Source: Sulfuricella sp. (lineage in GTDB: Bacteria; Pseudomonadota; Gammaproteobacteria; Burkholderiales; Sulfuricellaceae). Taken from it: a DNA stretch of 5,714 bases. The notes under the pieces are model-generated. The model had not been told where the DNA came from, did not search any database, and saw nothing but the letters and a program-made list of their open reading frames with translations. Below are positions 4,263-5,714 of this stretch, piece by piece. Positions within the stretch are counted from its first letter, which is position 1. Each line of letters starts with the position of its first letter. The DNA lies in the NCBI GenBank assembly GCA_030696235.1, contig JAUYSN010000322.1, positions 1-5,714 on the forward strand, in the 5' to 3' direction. A program made the position numbers and the translations under genes.

Positions 4263-5714
4263 ATGCAGCTTTCTACCGATTCCGTTTCGCTTTCCCCTTT
4301 TGCATCCTCGAATTTCGGTTCCGGCGAAACCGCGACGGGCCGCGAATCCGTCTACGATCAATACAAAATCATCCGCCGTAACGGCTCAGTGGTCGGCTTC
4401 GAACCCGCCAAGATCTCGATTGCGCTGACCAAGGCGTTCATCGCCGTCAACGGCGGCCAGGGTGCAGCTTCCGCGCGCGTTCGCGAGGTTGTTGCCGCGC
4501 TGACCGAGAGCGTGGTGTCCGCCCTGATGCGTCGCCAGCCCAATGGTGGTACTTTCCATATAGAAGATATCCAGGACCAGGTCGAACTGGCCCTGATGCG
4601 CTCCGGCGAGCACGATGTCGCCCGTTCCTATGTGCTGTACCGCGAGCAGCGCACCCAGGAGCGCGCCCGGCAGAAGCAGGAGCAACCCGCCGCCGCGCCG
4701 CATGTCATCAACGTCACCGAAAACGGTCAGACCCGCCCGCTCGACATGGCGCGTCTCAACGGTCTGCTGCAATCGGCTTGCGATGGGCTGGGCGAGGCCG
4801 TTTCTCCGCAGCCGATTCTCGAACATACCCTGAAGAACCTGTACGACGGCGTGCCGTTCGAGGAAGTGGGCAAGTCGGCGATCCTCTCCGCCCGCACCCT
4901 GATCGAGAAAGAACCGGCCTACAGCTTCGTCACCGCGCGCCTGCTGCTCGACACTATCCGCAAGGAAGTGCTGGGCGAGATCGCCAGCCAAGCTGATATG
5001 GAGACCCGTTACGCCGAGTATTTCCCCGACTTCATCAAGCAGGGCATAGAGGCCGAGCGCCTCGACGAGCGCCTGGCGCAGTTCGACCTGAAGCGCATGG
5101 GCGCAGCCCTGGTGGCATCGCGCGACCTGCAGTTCGGTTACCTCAGCCTGCAAACCCTGTACGACCGCTACTTCCTGCACATCGACGAGCGCCGCATCGA
5201 GCTGCCGCAGGCCTTCTTCATGCGCGTGGCGATGGGCCTGTCCCTCAACGAGATCGACCGAGAAACCCGTGCCATCGAGTTCTACAACGTGCTCTCCAGT
5301 TTCGATTTCATGAGCTCGACGCCGACTCTGTTCAACTCCGGCACCCGCCGCTCGCAGCTTTCCTCCTGCTACCTGACCACGGTGAGCGACGACCTCGATG
5401 GCATCTACGAGGCGATCAAGGAAAACGCACTCTTGTCCAAGTTCGCCGGCGGCCTCGGCAACGACTGGAGCCGGGTGCGCGCTCTGGGCAGCCATATCAA
5501 GGGCACCAATGGTAAATCCCAGGGTGTGGTGCCGTTCCTGAAAGTGGTCAACGACACCGCCGTGGCGGTGAACCAGGGTGGCAAGCGCAAGGGCGCGGTA
5601 TGTGCCTATCTGGAAACCTGGCACCTCGACATCGAAGAATTCATGGAGCTGCGCAAGAACACCGGCGACGACCGCCGCCGTACCCACGACATGAATACCT
5701 GCAACTGGATTCCC
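4263..5714 (+). CDS. nrdA: Ribonucleoside-diphosphate reductase class Ia, alpha subunit (partial, 3' end off window)
   Basis: The frame is open for 484 codons to the right edge, about half of a protein that in betaproteobacteria is usually near 950 residues. NrdA reduces ribonucleoside diphosphates to deoxyribonucleotides using a radical delivered by NrdB. An ATP cone at about residues 34-128 (VVGFEPAKISIALTKAF, then HIEDIQDQVELALMRSGEHDVARSY) should sense ATP and dATP for overall activity control. A charged linker (about 128-145, ERARQKQEQPAAAP) leads to the helical N-terminal domain (about 155-235) and then the barrel. SSTPTLFNSGT (351-361) and SSCYL (367-371) are visible; Cys369 matches the redox-active Cys225 of E. 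coli. GGKRKGAVCAYLETWH (439-454) is typical. The thiyl-radical cysteine and the C-terminal cysteine pair lie beyond the window. nrdB is expected downstream. Confidence 0.96.
   Translation, partial: MQLSTDSVSLSPFASSNFGSGETATGRESVYDQYKIIRRNGSVVGFEPAKISIALTKAFIAVNGGQGAASARVREVVAALTESVVSALMRRQPNGGTFHIEDIQDQVELALMRSGEHDVARSYVLYREQRTQERARQKQEQPAAAPHVINVTENGQTRPLDMARLNGLLQSACDGLGEAVSPQPILEHTLKNLYDGVPFEEVGKSAILSARTLIEKEPAYSFVTARLLLDTIRKEVLGEIASQADMETRYAEYFPDFIKQGIEAERLDERLAQFDLKRMGAALVASRDLQFGYLSLQTLYDRYFLHIDERRIELPQAFFMRVAMGLSLNEIDRETRAIEFYNVLSSFDFMSSTPTLFNSGTRRSQLSSCYLTTVSDDLDGIYEAIKENALLSKFAGGLGNDWSRVRALGSHIKGTNGKSQGVVPFLKVVNDTAVAVNQGGKRKGAVCAYLETWHLDIEEFMELRKNTGDDRRRTHDMNTCNWIP

Noticed and set aside
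4386..5687. A 433-codon open frame on the minus strand
   Set aside because: It lies wholly opposite nrdA, has a low-complexity Val/Ala/Leu/Gly/His-rich composition typical of the reverse of GC-rich codons, and matches no family; nrdA on the plus strand is clear.

Overview
The window reads as a chromosomal segment of a GC-rich proteobacterium, most likely a betaproteobacterium (for example a Nitrosomonadales-type lineage). That placement is an inference from protein character (AmpD, an FNR-type regulator, PurU, and a class Ia NrdA with an N-terminal ATP cone) and from codon use. There is no rRNA, tRNA, CRISPR array or intact insertion sequence.

Layout, left to right. (1) Positions 1-107 are non-coding and hold a nested inverted repeat (34-94). 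(2) A Na+/Ca2+-exchanger-family membrane protein lies on the minus strand (108-1112). It is divergent from (3) ampD on the plus strand (1193-1771), and the short gap between them holds an extended -10 promoter for the antiporter. (4) An FNR/CRP-family regulator follows ampD (1825-2520). It keeps FNR-type DNA-contact residues but only three of the four FNR cluster cysteines. (5) A 383-bp non-coding stretch (2521-2903) holds a weak hairpin with a T run, a very strong rho-independent terminator (2644-2675), and a 184-bp element bounded by inverted repeats (2703-2886). (6) purU, formyltetrahydrofolate deformylase, lies on the minus strand (2904-3761). Just upstream of it on the same strand is (7) a 72-codon remnant of an ABC-transporter ATPase (3793-4011), cut off right after Walker A. 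(8) The 251-bp gap before nrdA (4012-4262) holds a candidate promoter, one good NrdR-type palindrome, and three DnaA-box-like 9-mers in tandem with an 11-bp period. (9) nrdA, the large subunit of class Ia ribonucleotide reductase, starts at 4263 and runs off the right edge after 484 codons.

The genes do not form one pathway. They cover peptidoglycan recycling (ampD), a possible redox or oxygen response (FNR-like regulator), one-carbon and purine metabolism (purU) and deoxynucleotide supply (nrdA). No complete new multi-gene system is visible. The points most worth a second look are the overlapping DnaA/NrdR control region of nrdA, the FNR-like protein with an altered cysteine set, the inverted-repeat element, and the decayed ABC gene that still has a good ribosome binding site just upstream of purU.
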